This document shows positions 34,456 through 43,217 of a stretch of DNA of 64,000 nucleotides, piece by piece. The position numbers were made by a program, and so were the translations under genes. Source of the stretch: Arthrobacter sp. Leaf69 (GTDB taxonomy: Bacteria > Actinomycetota > Actinomycetes > Actinomycetales > Micrococcaceae). The notes beneath the pieces were generated by a model that saw only the letters and a list, made by a program, of their open reading frames with translations, did no database searches and had not been told where the DNA came from. Where the stretch lies: the NCBI RefSeq assembly GCF_001422645.1, contig NZ_LMLR01000010.1:712723-776722 (forward strand), read 5' to 3'. Position 1 is the first letter of the stretch. Each line of letters starts with the position of its first letter.

Positions 34456-35376
34456 ATGAGTTCCACCACTTTTGAACCCACCCCGCCAAGCCGCGGCGAG
34501 CACGGCGGAACGGCCGGCAACACGGCAAACAACACGGCAGGCAACCGGGCCGGCGACAGCCTCAGCACCGGCCCGGGCCCCAGCTTCCCCCGGGTGCTGA
34601 ACTCGGAATTCATCAAGTTCCGCACTCTCCTGTCCACGCTGATCCTGCTGGGCTGCACCGTGCTGGTGGTTGTGGGCTTCGGTGCCCTCTCCGCCTGGGG
34701 CACCGGACAGTTCGCCGAGGCTGCCAGCACCGACCCGGAAGCGGCCGCCGCCTTCGCGGCCCAGGGCGGGGACCTCGCCGTCGGCGTCCCCACGTCCGGC
34801 ATCGCGTTTGCCCAGCTGATCCTGGGTTCGCTCGGGGTGCTGCTGATGAGCTCCGAGTTCACCACAGGCATGGCCCGCTCCACCTTCGCGGCCGTCCCCA
34901 AGCGGCTTCCGGCGTTCGCCGCCAAGCTGCTTGTGGTCATGGTGACGGCGTTCGTCCTCACCGCCGCCTCCGTGTTCCTGGCAGGCCTCGTGTCCCTGCC
35001 GATCCTGGACAACTACAACCTCAACCTGGACCTCTCCAGCTCGCAGTCGGTGAAGATGCTGCTCATCAACAGCCTCTACGTCGCCGCCGTCGCCGCCATC
35101 GGCATGGCCCTGGGTGCGATCATCCGCAACTCCGCCGGTGGCATCATGAGCCTGGTCGGGCTGTTCTTTGTGGCCCCGATTGCCTTCCAGCTGATCCCGG
35201 GCGACTTCTTCGTCGAGGCCCGCAAGTACCTGCCCGGCAACACGGTCGAACCGATGATCGCCGTGGAGCATCTCCCGGACGCCCTGGAAGCCTGGCAGGC
35301 AGCCTTGGTGCTGGGCGCCTGGGTGGTCGTCCCCGTGGTCCTGGCCGCCGTGCTGCTCAAAAAGCGGGACGTGTAG
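34456..35376 (+). CDS. ABC-2 type transporter permease
   Basis: The 306-residue membrane protein has six hydrophobic helices and an N-terminal low-complexity Asn/Thr/Gly-rich segment (about 10-45) containing repeated TGN-like triplets. The first helix is near 60-80; a loop (about 85-115) precedes the remaining five. It is the membrane partner of the preceding ATPase. The two genes are three bases apart, indicating coupled translation. Confidence 0.9.
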   Translation: MSSTTFEPTPPSRGEHGGTAGNTANNTAGNRAGDSLSTGPGPSFPRVLNSEFIKFRTLLSTLILLGCTVLVVVGFGALSAWGTGQFAEAASTDPEAAAAFAAQGGDLAVGVPTSGIAFAQLILGSLGVLLMSSEFTTGMARSTFAAVPKRLPAFAAKLLVVMVTAFVLTAASVFLAGLVSLPILDNYNLNLDLSSSQSVKMLLINSLYVAAVAAIGMALGAIIRNSAGGIMSLVGLFFVAPIAFQLIPGDFFVEARKYLPGNTVEPMIAVEHLPDALEAWQAALVLGAWVVVPVVLAAVLLKKRDV

Positions 35377-35407
35377 TCCGCCCGTGCTCACCGTTTAGGC
35401 TCAGAGC

Positions 35408-36739
35408 ATGATCGATGCAGTTCCAGTGCAGGACGCGCCGGCCGGCCAGGCCGACGCGTCCCTCGCTGAAATCACCGCGCGGCGCCGCGGCCGAGTCCGG
35501 CGCTACCTGTTCCAGCATCCGCGCGCCATGGATGCCGTGGTGGTGGCCTGCTACCTGCTGCTTGTCACCCCGACAGCGGTGGAATCGGCGCTCGACGGCG
35601 TCTGGCCGGTTGCGCTGCTGCTCGCGGCGACTGCGGTGGCCCTGGCGTTCCGGCGGAGCCACCCGGTCGCAGTGGCGGCCGTCGTGGCGCTGCTCGAGGT
35701 GGGGGTGACGCTGCTCCACCCCTGGGGTTCCAACGTTTCTGCCGGGTTGTGGTTTGCGCTTTACTCCGTGGCGGTGGTGCGCAGCCGGCGTTTCGCCCTC
35801 GCGACCCTGGCCGCGGCCACGGCGCCGCTGGTGCTCCTGTACTTCCTGCTGGCAGTGGGTCCCCTGGATGGCCGGTTGCCGGATATGGGGGTCAGCACGC
35901 CGGAGAACTTCCAGCTCATCACCAGTATCGCGGCCGCGGTGAGCATCACCCTCTCCAATGTCATTGCCACCGGGATCGGCGTCTCGGTCCGGCAGCGGCG
36001 CGAGCACGAGCATGAGATTGCCGCGTGGGCAGCGAGGACCGCGCGGCTCGCGTCGGTCACGGAACGCAACCGGATCGCCCGCGAGATGCATGACATCGTG
36101 GCGCATTCACTGACGGTCATGATCAGCCTGTCGGACGGGGCCGCCGTCGTGGTCAAAAGGAACCCCGCGCAGGCCGCGGCGGTCCTCGGGGAACTCTCCC
36201 GCACAGGCCGCGCGGCGCTGGCGGACATGCGGCGCGTCCTTGGCGTGCTGCGCGACGACGCGGGCCCCGCGCAGGCGCCGCGGGAGCCGCTCGCCGCCGG
36301 GGACAACCTGGGCAAGCTGCTTGAAGGCTTCCGCACCGCGGGACTCCCGCTGCACTACACCCACACCGGGCCGTCGCTGCCGGACGACGCCGCGTTCCGG
36401 CTGACCGTTTACCGGATCGTGCAGGAGTCGCTGACAAATGTGCTGCGCTACGGCCGTTCCCTGGGCCGGGTGGATGTGGCGGTTGTCCGCGACGGACCCA
36501 CTGTCACGATCGACGTCGTCGACGACGGCAGGGGCTCCGTCGACTCCGGCGGCTCCGCCGCGGCGCCGGCGTCGCGGGATTCCCCCGGGCCGGTGGGCAC
36601 CGGGCAGGGCCTCGCCGGCATGCTGGAGCGGGCCCGGATCTACGCCGGCACCGTGCAGGCAGGACGGAGCGGGGACCGCGGCTGGCGCGTGCACGCCGTC
36701 CTGCACTGGAACGGCGACAACGAAAGCACGGGCACATGA
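35408..36739 (+). CDS. Sensor histidine kinase (HisKA_3)
   Basis: The 443-residue membrane kinase has about five N-terminal helices (about 40-200), a HisKA_3 domain with REMHDIVAHSL (phosphoacceptor histidine near 226) and a HATPase domain (about 325-440) with DDGRGS and GTGQGLAGMLERA. It is encoded 31 bases after the permease gene, and its stop overlaps the response-regulator start. This gene order (ABC ATPase-permease-kinase-regulator) typifies drug-sensing export modules in actinobacteria; the signal is unknown. Confidence 0.93.
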   Translation: MIDAVPVQDAPAGQADASLAEITARRRGRVRRYLFQHPRAMDAVVVACYLLLVTPTAVESALDGVWPVALLLAATAVALAFRRSHPVAVAAVVALLEVGVTLLHPWGSNVSAGLWFALYSVAVVRSRRFALATLAAATAPLVLLYFLLAVGPLDGRLPDMGVSTPENFQLITSIAAAVSITLSNVIATGIGVSVRQRREHEHEIAAWAARTARLASVTERNRIAREMHDIVAHSLTVMISLSDGAAVVVKRNPAQAAAVLGELSRTGRAALADMRRVLGVLRDDAGPAQAPREPLAAGDNLGKLLEGFRTAGLPLHYTHTGPSLPDDAAFRLTVYRIVQESLTNVLRYGRSLGRVDVAVVRDGPTVTIDVVDDGRGSVDSGGSAAAPASRDSPGPVGTGQGLAGMLERARIYAGTVQAGRSGDRGWRVHAVLHWNGDNESTGT

Positions 36740-37476
36740 GTCAAGGGGAACCGATGAGTACCGGACCGATCCGCGTCCTGCTGGTGGACGACCAGCCGCT
36801 CCTGAGGATGGGCTTCCGCCTGATCCTGGACGGCGAGGATGACCTGAGTGTTGTGGGCGAGGCGTCCGACGGCGCCGAAGCGGTGCGCCAGGTCCGGGAC
36901 CTCGCGCCCGACGTCGTGCTGATGGACGTGCGGATGCCGGTGCTGGACGGGATCGGGGCCACGCAGGCCATCGCCGCCTCCGGTGCCCGCGCAAAGGTTA
37001 TTATCCTGACCACGTTCGACCTCGACGAATACGCATTCGCGGGGCTCCGGGCCGGTGCCTCGGCCTTCCTGCTCAAAGACGTGGCGCCCGCCGAACTGGT
37101 CAGCGCCGTCAGGGTGGTGGCGAGCGGCGACGCGGTGGTGGCGCCCCGCGTCACGCAGCGGCTGCTGGAAACGTACGTCCGGGGCGGCGGGGCGGGAGCG
37201 GGCGGCCGGGCCGCTGGGCAGGGGGCCCCCACCGGGGGCCGGGCTACCAGTGACCCGCTGCTGGAGGACCTGACCCCGCGCGAAGCCGAGATGCTCGGAG
37301 CGATGGCTGAGGGGCTCTCCAACGCCGAAATTGCGCACCGGTATTTCCTCTCGGAAGCCACCGTGAAGACGCACGTGCGCCGGATCCTCAACAAGCTGCA
37401 CCTGCGCGACCGGGTCCAGGCCGTGGTGTACGCCTACGAGACCGGCCTGGTGGTGCCCAGCAATCCGGACTACTGA
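36736..37476 (+). CDS. NarL/FixJ-family response regulator
   Basis: The 246-residue regulator has a receiver domain with phosphoacceptor Asp64 (VVLMDVRMP) and a C-terminal LuxR helix-turn-helix (about 172-235, TPREAEMLGAMAEGLSNAEI region). A Gly/Ala-rich linker (about 150-172) joins them. Start is ATG 36736, which overlaps the kinase stop, or ATG 36754, which has AAGGGGA upstream and gives the more usual receiver N-terminus. It probably acts on the repeats at 33404-33431 ahead of the ABC genes. Confidence 0.93.
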   Translation: MSQGEPMSTGPIRVLLVDDQPLLRMGFRLILDGEDDLSVVGEASDGAEAVRQVRDLAPDVVLMDVRMPVLDGIGATQAIAASGARAKVIILTTFDLDEYAFAGLRAGASAFLLKDVAPAELVSAVRVVASGDAVVAPRVTQRLLETYVRGGGAGAGGRAAGQGAPTGGRATSDPLLEDLTPREAEMLGAMAEGLSNAEIAHRYFLSEATVKTHVRRILNKLHLRDRVQAVVYAYETGLVVPSNPDY

Positions 37477-37551
37477 GGCAGCGGTCGAGGGCACAGCATC
37501 CGGCGGCGGAGCCTGAAGCAGTGGTTTCAGGCACATTTCTGAATTGCCCTT

Positions 37552-37571
37552 GAGGCAACTTTCGTTGCCTC
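37552..37571. terminator. 8-bp hairpin after the response-regulator gene
   Basis: GAGGCAAC (37552-37559) and GTTGCCTC (37564-37571) form a perfect stem-loop 75 bases past the stop. Only a weak T-rich tail follows, so termination is likely but not certain. Confidence 0.5.
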
Positions 37572-37739
37572 ACGGGCCTTGTTCTTGGCATTATGCCCGG
37601 CCCGGGCTCCCGTCATTTGTGGGATTGCACAGAACGGGCGCTTCCCCGCCCGGTCTAGGGTGAAACGTCAATGTGGTCCGCCGCACAACTTTCAACGATC
37701 CACCCGCGGACCCGCACAATCCACGAAGGACGGCGCTTC

Positions 37740-39188
37740 ATGCAGGCTGACCAACAGCTTTCCAAATCCCTGAAACCCCGGCATCTGTCCATGATCGCCA
37801 TCGCCGGCGTGATTGGCGCCGGGCTGTTCGTCGGCTCCGGCGCGGCGATCCAGCAGGCAGGCCCGGGGATTCTGGTCGCCTACGCGGCGGCGGGACTCGT
37901 CGTCATCCTGGTCATGCGGATGCTTGGCGAGATGGCCGCGGCCAACCCGGAAACAGGCTCCTTCTCGACGTACGCGGACAAGGCGCTGGGCCGCTGGGCA
38001 GGATTCAGCATCGGCTGGCTGTACGCCTGGTTCTGGATCATCGTCCTGGGCATCGAGGCCACGGCGGGCGCGGCGATCATGCACCGCTGGGTCCCGGGGG
38101 TCGACCAGTGGGTCTGGGCGCTGCTGCTGATGGTGGTCCTGACTCTGACCAACCTGGGTTCGGTGAGGTCCTTTGGCGAGTTCGAGTTCTGGTTCGCGTC
38201 CATCAAGGTGGCGGCGATCGTGCTTTTCCTGCTCTTCGGCGTCGCGGCAATCCTCGGCTTCATCCCGGGCGTCCCGGCCCCCGGCGTAAGCAACCTGTTG
38301 GAAAACGGCGGCTTTATGCCCAACGGACCCGGTGCCGTGCTGGCGGGCATCCTCGTTGTTGTCTTCTCCTTCTTCGGCGCTGAAATCGCCACCATCGCCG
38401 CCGGCGAGTCTGAAAATCCCGTCGACGCGGTCAAGAAGGCCGTGAAGTCCACCGTCTGGCGCATCCTCGTGTTCTACATCGGGTCCATCGCGGTTGTGGT
38501 CACCCTCCTGCCCTGGAACTCCGCCTCCGTGGCCAAGAGCCCCTATGTCGCCGTCATCGAGCTGTACGGCATCCCGGGCGCCGGCACCATCATGGACATT
38601 GTGGTGCTGACCTCCGTGCTGTCGTGCCTCAACTCCGGCCTGTACACCGCCAGCCGGATGCTGTTCTCGCTCTCCCGCCGCGGCGACGCGCCGCGGTCCT
38701 GGATGCGGATCTCCAAGCGCGGCGTTCCGGCCGCCGCCGTCCTGGCCTCCACCGTGGTGGGCTTCATCACCGTTGGCCTGAATTACATCGCCCCGGACAC
38801 GGTGTTCCTGTTCCTGGTCAACACCTCGGGCGCCATTGCCTTGTTCGTGTGGCTCGTGATCGCCGGCTCGCAGCTGATCCTGCGCCGCCGCATGGGCGCC
38901 GCTGCCAAGGACCTCCAGCTGAAGATGTGGCTCTTCCCTTATCTGACCTGGGTGGCCATCCTCAGCATCGTCGCGCTGCTGATCGGCATGCTCCTCCTGG
39001 AATCCACGCGCGAATCACTGCTGCTCTCCCTGGCCCTCGCCGCCGTTGTGGTCGGTATCGGGTTGTGGCGCTACCGCAAGAACGGCGGGAAGTTCCCGGC
39101 CGCGGTCAGCAACGGAACCGACGCCGGCAAGGACGGGACCAGCGAGCCTGCCGAAGACGTCACCGTGGGCGCCGGCCCGGCGGCGTAG
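37740..39188 (+). CDS. Amino-acid permease (APC superfamily, GabP-like)
   Basis: This 482-residue membrane protein has 12 hydrophobic helices. The conserved opening of the amino-acid transporter family is visible (HLSMIAIAGVIGAGLFVGSG, about 14-33), as are GILVAYAAAG and RMLGEMAAANPETGSFSTYA. The sequence is closest in style to the GABA/aspartate/proline permeases (GabP, AnsP, ProY). The ATG at 37740 with GAAGGA upstream fits this start; the frame extends further upstream without homologous character. The C-terminal 40 residues are hydrophilic. Substrate not assigned. Confidence 0.9.
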   Translation: MQADQQLSKSLKPRHLSMIAIAGVIGAGLFVGSGAAIQQAGPGILVAYAAAGLVVILVMRMLGEMAAANPETGSFSTYADKALGRWAGFSIGWLYAWFWIIVLGIEATAGAAIMHRWVPGVDQWVWALLLMVVLTLTNLGSVRSFGEFEFWFASIKVAAIVLFLLFGVAAILGFIPGVPAPGVSNLLENGGFMPNGPGAVLAGILVVVFSFFGAEIATIAAGESENPVDAVKKAVKSTVWRILVFYIGSIAVVVTLLPWNSASVAKSPYVAVIELYGIPGAGTIMDIVVLTSVLSCLNSGLYTASRMLFSLSRRGDAPRSWMRISKRGVPAAAVLASTVVGFITVGLNYIAPDTVFLFLVNTSGAIALFVWLVIAGSQLILRRRMGAAAKDLQLKMWLFPYLTWVAILSIVALLIGMLLLESTRESLLLSLALAAVVVGIGLWRYRKNGGKFPAAVSNGTDAGKDGTSEPAEDVTVGAGPAA

Positions 39189-39190
39189 CA

Positions 39191-39385
39191 CCGCGGGACA
39201 TGCCCGGTCCTGGGGCGCCGCCCGGCCGCAGACTCGGCGGCACCGCGGGACATGCCCAGTCTTGGTGCCCTGCGGTGGACATGGTGGCATGCTGTCCACT
39301 CGGCGAAGCCAAGGGAGAGCATGTCCCGCGGGCCTGGGGGGACATGCCCAGTCCTGGCCGCCGGGGAGGGCATGTCCCGGAGGCC
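39191..39385. repeat. Cluster of palindromic extragenic repeats (GGGACATGCCC family)
   Basis: Three direct copies of GGGACATGCCC(A/G)GTC(C/T)TGG lie at 39195, 39247 and 39339. Inverted copies GCATGTCCCG lie near 39320 and 39370, and a diverged inverted pair GTGGACATG / GCATGCTGTCCAC lies near 39275-39300. They fill the gap between the permease and dioxygenase genes and resemble REP/BIME clusters. Confidence 0.7.
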
Positions 39386-39475
39386 TGCCGGCGCCCGGAC
39401 TGCTCCGGAGCCAGCCACAGCACCCTCACAGGGAGGGCCTAGCCAAGGCATAGTGCTCCGGGGTTGCATGGACGC

Positions 39476-40396
39476 ATGACCCCTACCCCGCAGCCCCCGC
39501 ATGAACCGCACCCCAACCACGATCGCGGCCTGGAATTCGACCTCTCCACCCTCCTGAGCCGCCGCTCGCTGGGCATGTTCCTCGGTGCCGGAGCGGCTGC
39601 CGCCCTGGCCGCGTGCACCCCGGGCGGTTCCACAGCGGGCGGATCGTCCGCCTCCACGGGAGCGGCGGCGGCGTCCGCCCCGACGTCGGCGGCCTCCGGC
39701 ACCGCGGCGGTGACGGCCACGCCCTCCGCCTCTGCCTCGCCGACACTGACCCGCGCGATCGCCGAGTGCGGCGTGGAAATCCCGGAGGAGACCGCCGGAC
39801 CGTATCCCGGCGACGGCTCCAACGGCCCGAACGTCCTGGCAGCCTCGGGCGTCGTCCGGAAGGACATCACCTCCAGCTTTGGCACCTCCAGCACCACGGC
39901 CGACGGCGTGCCGCTCACCGTCACGCTGACCCTCCTCGACAACGCCAACGGCTGCGCACCCCTGGGCGGGGCCGCCGTCTACGCCTGGCACTGCGACAAG
40001 GACGGCAGATACTCCATGTACGACGCCGGGCTGACGAACGAGAACTTCCTTCGCGGCGTGCAGGAGGCCGACGCCAACGGCCAGGTGACCTTCCAGACGA
40101 TCTTCCCCGGCGCGTACAGCGGCCGCTGGCCGCACATCCACTTCGAAGTCTTCGAGTCCATGGACAACGCGACGGCGGCTGGGCAGGTCCTCGCCGTGTC
40201 CCAGATCGCCCTGACCGACGCTGCCTGCAAGGAGGTCTACGCCTCAGCCGGTTATGAATCCAGCGCCCGGAACTTCCCCCGGACCACGCTGACGTCAGAC
40301 AACGTCTTCGGCGACGACGGCGGCATCTACCAGCTGGCCACAATGACGGGATCGGTGTCCGGCGGATACACGGCCGGGCTCAACGTCACCGTCTAG
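39476..40396 (+). CDS. Exported intradiol ring-cleavage dioxygenase-like lipoprotein
   Basis: The 306-residue protein has a twin-arginine signal (SRRSLGMFLGAGAAAALAAC) with a lipobox Cys, so it is probably exported folded and lipidated. A Ser/Ala/Thr-rich spacer follows (about 42-90), then a protocatechuate-dioxygenase-like domain (about 95-270) with the family features ETAGPYPGDG, WHCDKDGRYSMYD, and WPHIHFEVFE, which supply the tyrosine and histidine ligands for non-haem Fe(III). The enzyme class cleaves catechol-type aromatics; an extracellular version could act on lignin-derived phenolics. ATG 39476 is preferred over a TTG at 39464. Confidence 0.87.
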   Translation: MTPTPQPPHEPHPNHDRGLEFDLSTLLSRRSLGMFLGAGAAAALAACTPGGSTAGGSSASTGAAAASAPTSAASGTAAVTATPSASASPTLTRAIAECGVEIPEETAGPYPGDGSNGPNVLAASGVVRKDITSSFGTSSTTADGVPLTVTLTLLDNANGCAPLGGAAVYAWHCDKDGRYSMYDAGLTNENFLRGVQEADANGQVTFQTIFPGAYSGRWPHIHFEVFESMDNATAAGQVLAVSQIALTDAACKEVYASAGYESSARNFPRTTLTSDNVFGDDGGIYQLATMTGSVSGGYTAGLNVTV

Positions 40397-40436
40397 GCAC
40401 CCGTCGGGCCGACGGCACGGCGCTAGACTCGGAGCC

Positions 40437-41753
40437 ATGCCTTCACAGTCCAACGCCGCAGCCCACATTCAGGACCTCGGCGCGTACGTTACCGCGTCGC
40501 CGTCGAGCTTCCACGCCGTCCACGAGGCCGCCCGCCGGCTTGACGAGGCAGGATTCACCGCCCTGGACGAGCTCCAGCCCTGGGCCCCGGCCTCCGGCGG
40601 CGGCGCCGGTAAGTCCTACATGATCCGCGACGGCGCGATCATCGCCTGGGTGACGCCGGAGACGGCCGGCCCCACCACCGGTTTCAACATCCTGGGTGCT
40701 CACACCGATTCGCCGTCGTTCAAGCTCAAGCCCAAACCCACCACCGGTAAGTTCGGCTGGCTGCAGGCCGGCGTGGAGGTCTACGGTGGCCCCCTGCTCA
40801 ACTCCTGGCTGGACCGCGAACTGCAGCTCGCCGGGCGCTTGGTGATGCGCGACGGCACCCAGCACCTCACCGCCACGGGGCCGCTGCTGCGGTTCCCCCA
40901 GCTGGCCATCCACCTGGACCGCGCCGTGAACGAGGGGCTGGCCTTGGACAAGCAGCAGCACATGAACCCGGTCTACGGGCTCGGGGACCCAGCGGGGGAG
41001 GACCTGCTGGGCCTGCTGGCCGACCGGGTTCCGGGCGCGGACGTGGACTCGGCTCAGATCGGCGGCTACGACGTCGTCATCGCGGACACCCAGGCCCCCG
41101 CCGTCTTCGGCGCGAAGGGCGAGTTCTTCGCCTCCGGCCGGCTGGACAACCTTTCGGCCACCCACGCCGGGCTCGCGGCGCTGATCGCCCACGCAAACGC
41201 GCCGCAGCCTGCGGGGGCGCCGATTGCCGTGCTGGCCGCGTTCGACCATGAGGAGATCGGCTCCGCCTCCCGGTCCGGAGCAAGCGGGCCCATCCTCGAG
41301 GACGTGCTGGTGCGCATTTCCGACGGTCTTGGCGCCACGGCTAGCCAGCGCCGTCAGGCCTTCGCGGCGTCGTTCTGCGTGTCCGCCGACGCCGGCCACG
41401 CCGTCCACCCGAACTACGCCGAGCGGCACGATCCGGCGAACCGGCCGGTCCTGAACGGCGGCCCGCTGCTGAAGATCAACGCCAACCAGCGCTACGCCAC
41501 GGACGCCACCGGCGCCGCCCTCTGGGCGCGGCTGTGCGCGGACGCTGGCATCCCGTACCAGGAGTTCGTCTCCAACAACGTGATGCCGTGCGGCTCCACG
41601 ATCGGGCCGCTGACGGCGACCCGCCTCGGCATCCGGACGGTCGACGTCGGGGTGCCCCTGCTGTCGATGCACTCCGCCCGCGAACTCTGCGGCGTCGAAG
41701 ATCCGTACAGGCTGGCGAAGGTGACGGAGCTGTTCTTCCGGACGCGGGCGTAG
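40437..41753 (+). CDS. apeB: M18-family aminopeptidase
   Basis: This cytoplasmic zinc aminopeptidase of 438 residues belongs to the aspartyl-aminopeptidase family. Metal-binding features include GAHTDSP (about 86-92), the FDHEEIGS segment (about 266-273) carrying catalytic and ligand glutamates, and MHSARELCG (about 411-419). The N-terminus (AYVTASPSSFHAVHEAARRL) is characteristic. The ATG at 40437 was chosen because the frame is open only slightly upstream. It marks the boundary before the low-GC polysaccharide operon on the opposite strand. Confidence 0.93.
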   Translation: MPSQSNAAAHIQDLGAYVTASPSSFHAVHEAARRLDEAGFTALDELQPWAPASGGGAGKSYMIRDGAIIAWVTPETAGPTTGFNILGAHTDSPSFKLKPKPTTGKFGWLQAGVEVYGGPLLNSWLDRELQLAGRLVMRDGTQHLTATGPLLRFPQLAIHLDRAVNEGLALDKQQHMNPVYGLGDPAGEDLLGLLADRVPGADVDSAQIGGYDVVIADTQAPAVFGAKGEFFASGRLDNLSATHAGLAALIAHANAPQPAGAPIAVLAAFDHEEIGSASRSGASGPILEDVLVRISDGLGATASQRRQAFAASFCVSADAGHAVHPNYAERHDPANRPVLNGGPLLKINANQRYATDATGAALWARLCADAGIPYQEFVSNNVMPCGSTIGPLTATRLGIRTVDVGVPLLSMHSARELCGVEDPYRLAKVTELFFRTRA

Positions 41754-41809
41754 GAACAGGGCCTGGCCCGGATTTTGCGCCTAAGGTACCGGGAGAGGCG
41801 TTCCTCGGA

Positions 41810-41833
41810 TTTAGACCGCCCTGAAAGTCTAAA
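41810..41833 (-). terminator. Inverted repeat at the end of the polysaccharide operon
   Basis: TTTAGAC (41810-41816) and GTCTAAA (41827-41833) form a perfect 7-bp stem with a 10-base loop; the stem includes the stop codon of the last gene. It could end transcription from either strand. Confidence 0.45.
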
Positions 41834-43169
41834 GTGTCAGCCGGTACGTGTGGTGCGAGAACTCATTCTCAAAAGTGTCACTAAAGGAATGGTCGGTGAC
41901 GCGTAGAGTTCTATTCTCACCAATGACCTCGACGGTAGACCCAGTGATCTCCGGGGGAATGACGAACGTCTTGAGGCCGGGAACCTGGTGCAGACCGATG
42001 CCCGCAAAAATGTACGCAGAACCGTCATAGACCTTCAGCATTGTGTCTGTGGATTTGTTAAAGCTGAACTGATACGACTGCGTGTTCAGTACGGGGGCTA
42101 GCGACTGAATTTCGGCATTTATCTCCGCGACCCGGTCGAGTCTGGCCCGATCACACTCGACAAGTGAATAGAACCCACAAATCGAACCGTTGTTGTGCTG
42201 AAAGTAGGCTAACCCCCGTGCTTCATGGATGATGGCGGACCATACGGCCCCCTCGATTTGATCCGGCGTAATCGTTCGGGATCCGGAGTCGGTGAGTAGC
42301 GGCATCGCGGCCTCTACGAAGATCCAATTAGGATGCTGCCCGGCCGGATCCTGGTACGCGCGCATTCGATCAACCACCCAGCCATAGGAACCGGCAGACG
42401 CGGGGCTGGATTCGGCTGGCCAATGCGGAGAATGGGTCATCTGGTCATCCACGAAGGGACTGGTGTAGGCGTACTTGTCCACACTGGCCACATCCACGAT
42501 TTTCATGAGTTGGACCATGCTGCCCCGGGCCCAGTACGTGTCAAGGACGCCGTTTGCGTAGTTTGCCATTGTGAAGCGGCCGTCGCCGAAGGCGTGAACG
42601 CGCTCCACTTTGCTGATCTGATCAGCGAGGTTTTCCGCTGGATTTGAACCCGTGCAGCCGATCCCCATGTCGCATTCATCTGATATGAACCAGCCAACAG
42701 CCTGGGGGTCGTCTCCCACCTCTGATTGTGTCCACTCGTCCTGCGGAAGGACGAATATGCCTTGCTTTGTAATGCTCGAAAGCGAGGAGCCGTCATGTTC
42801 CGCCCCCATGTACGTATTAATGCCCAGTGCTTTCAGCGCCGCCGCATGTTCAGGTTTTCCCATGAAAACTGATATCGGAAAGAAGCTGGGATCTGTCCAG
42901 CCGGCATCCCGGGGTTTGGGAAACTGACTCCAGTACCCAGGACCGCCCTCCCAAGGAATCCTGGCCAGACTGGGTAAGGGACCCACCAGAGCAAGCGTGG
43001 AGCTGCTTTGCTTGGCCGCAGGTTCCGGTAATGTTCCTGGCCGGAAGCCGAATAGTGCGCCGATCGCGATGGATGTGATGACGAACACCAAAACAGCGGC
43101 AGGCCCGAACTTTCGGATCTGGGGCATGGGCTGGCCCGTACGCGGATGCAGGGTTGGGTTTCTGAACAT
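41829..43169 (-). CDS. Membrane-anchored TIM-barrel, glycosidase-like protein of the EPS operon
   Basis: The 446-residue protein has an N-terminal membrane anchor (about 20-42) and an extracytoplasmic domain that resembles glycoside-hydrolase TIM barrels. ALKALGINTYMGAEHDG looks like a barrel strand, VGWFISDECDMG offers acidic residues at a strand end, and MKIVDVASVDKYAY and NWIFVEAAM look like further strands. A small beta domain ends the chain. I cannot name the family. As the last gene of a polysaccharide operon it may trim or hydrolyse the polymer. ATG at 43169 has GGGAG upstream; the TTG abutting the previous stop (43217) is a less likely start. Confidence 0.6.
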   Translation of the reverse strand: MFRNPTLHPRTGQPMPQIRKFGPAAVLVFVITSIAIGALFGFRPGTLPEPAAKQSSSTLALVGPLPSLARIPWEGGPGYWSQFPKPRDAGWTDPSFFPISVFMGKPEHAAALKALGINTYMGAEHDGSSLSSITKQGIFVLPQDEWTQSEVGDDPQAVGWFISDECDMGIGCTGSNPAENLADQISKVERVHAFGDGRFTMANYANGVLDTYWARGSMVQLMKIVDVASVDKYAYTSPFVDDQMTHSPHWPAESSPASAGSYGWVVDRMRAYQDPAGQHPNWIFVEAAMPLLTDSGSRTITPDQIEGAVWSAIIHEARGLAYFQHNNGSICGFYSLVECDRARLDRVAEINAEIQSLAPVLNTQSYQFSFNKSTDTMLKVYDGSAYIFAGIGLHQVPGLKTFVIPPEITGSTVEVIGENRTLRVTDHSFSDTFENEFSHHTYRLTL

Positions 43170-43217
43170 TTGAACTCCCAAGGTCTTCGGGATGAGCTGC
43201 CTGTGGTCGGTGGGCAA

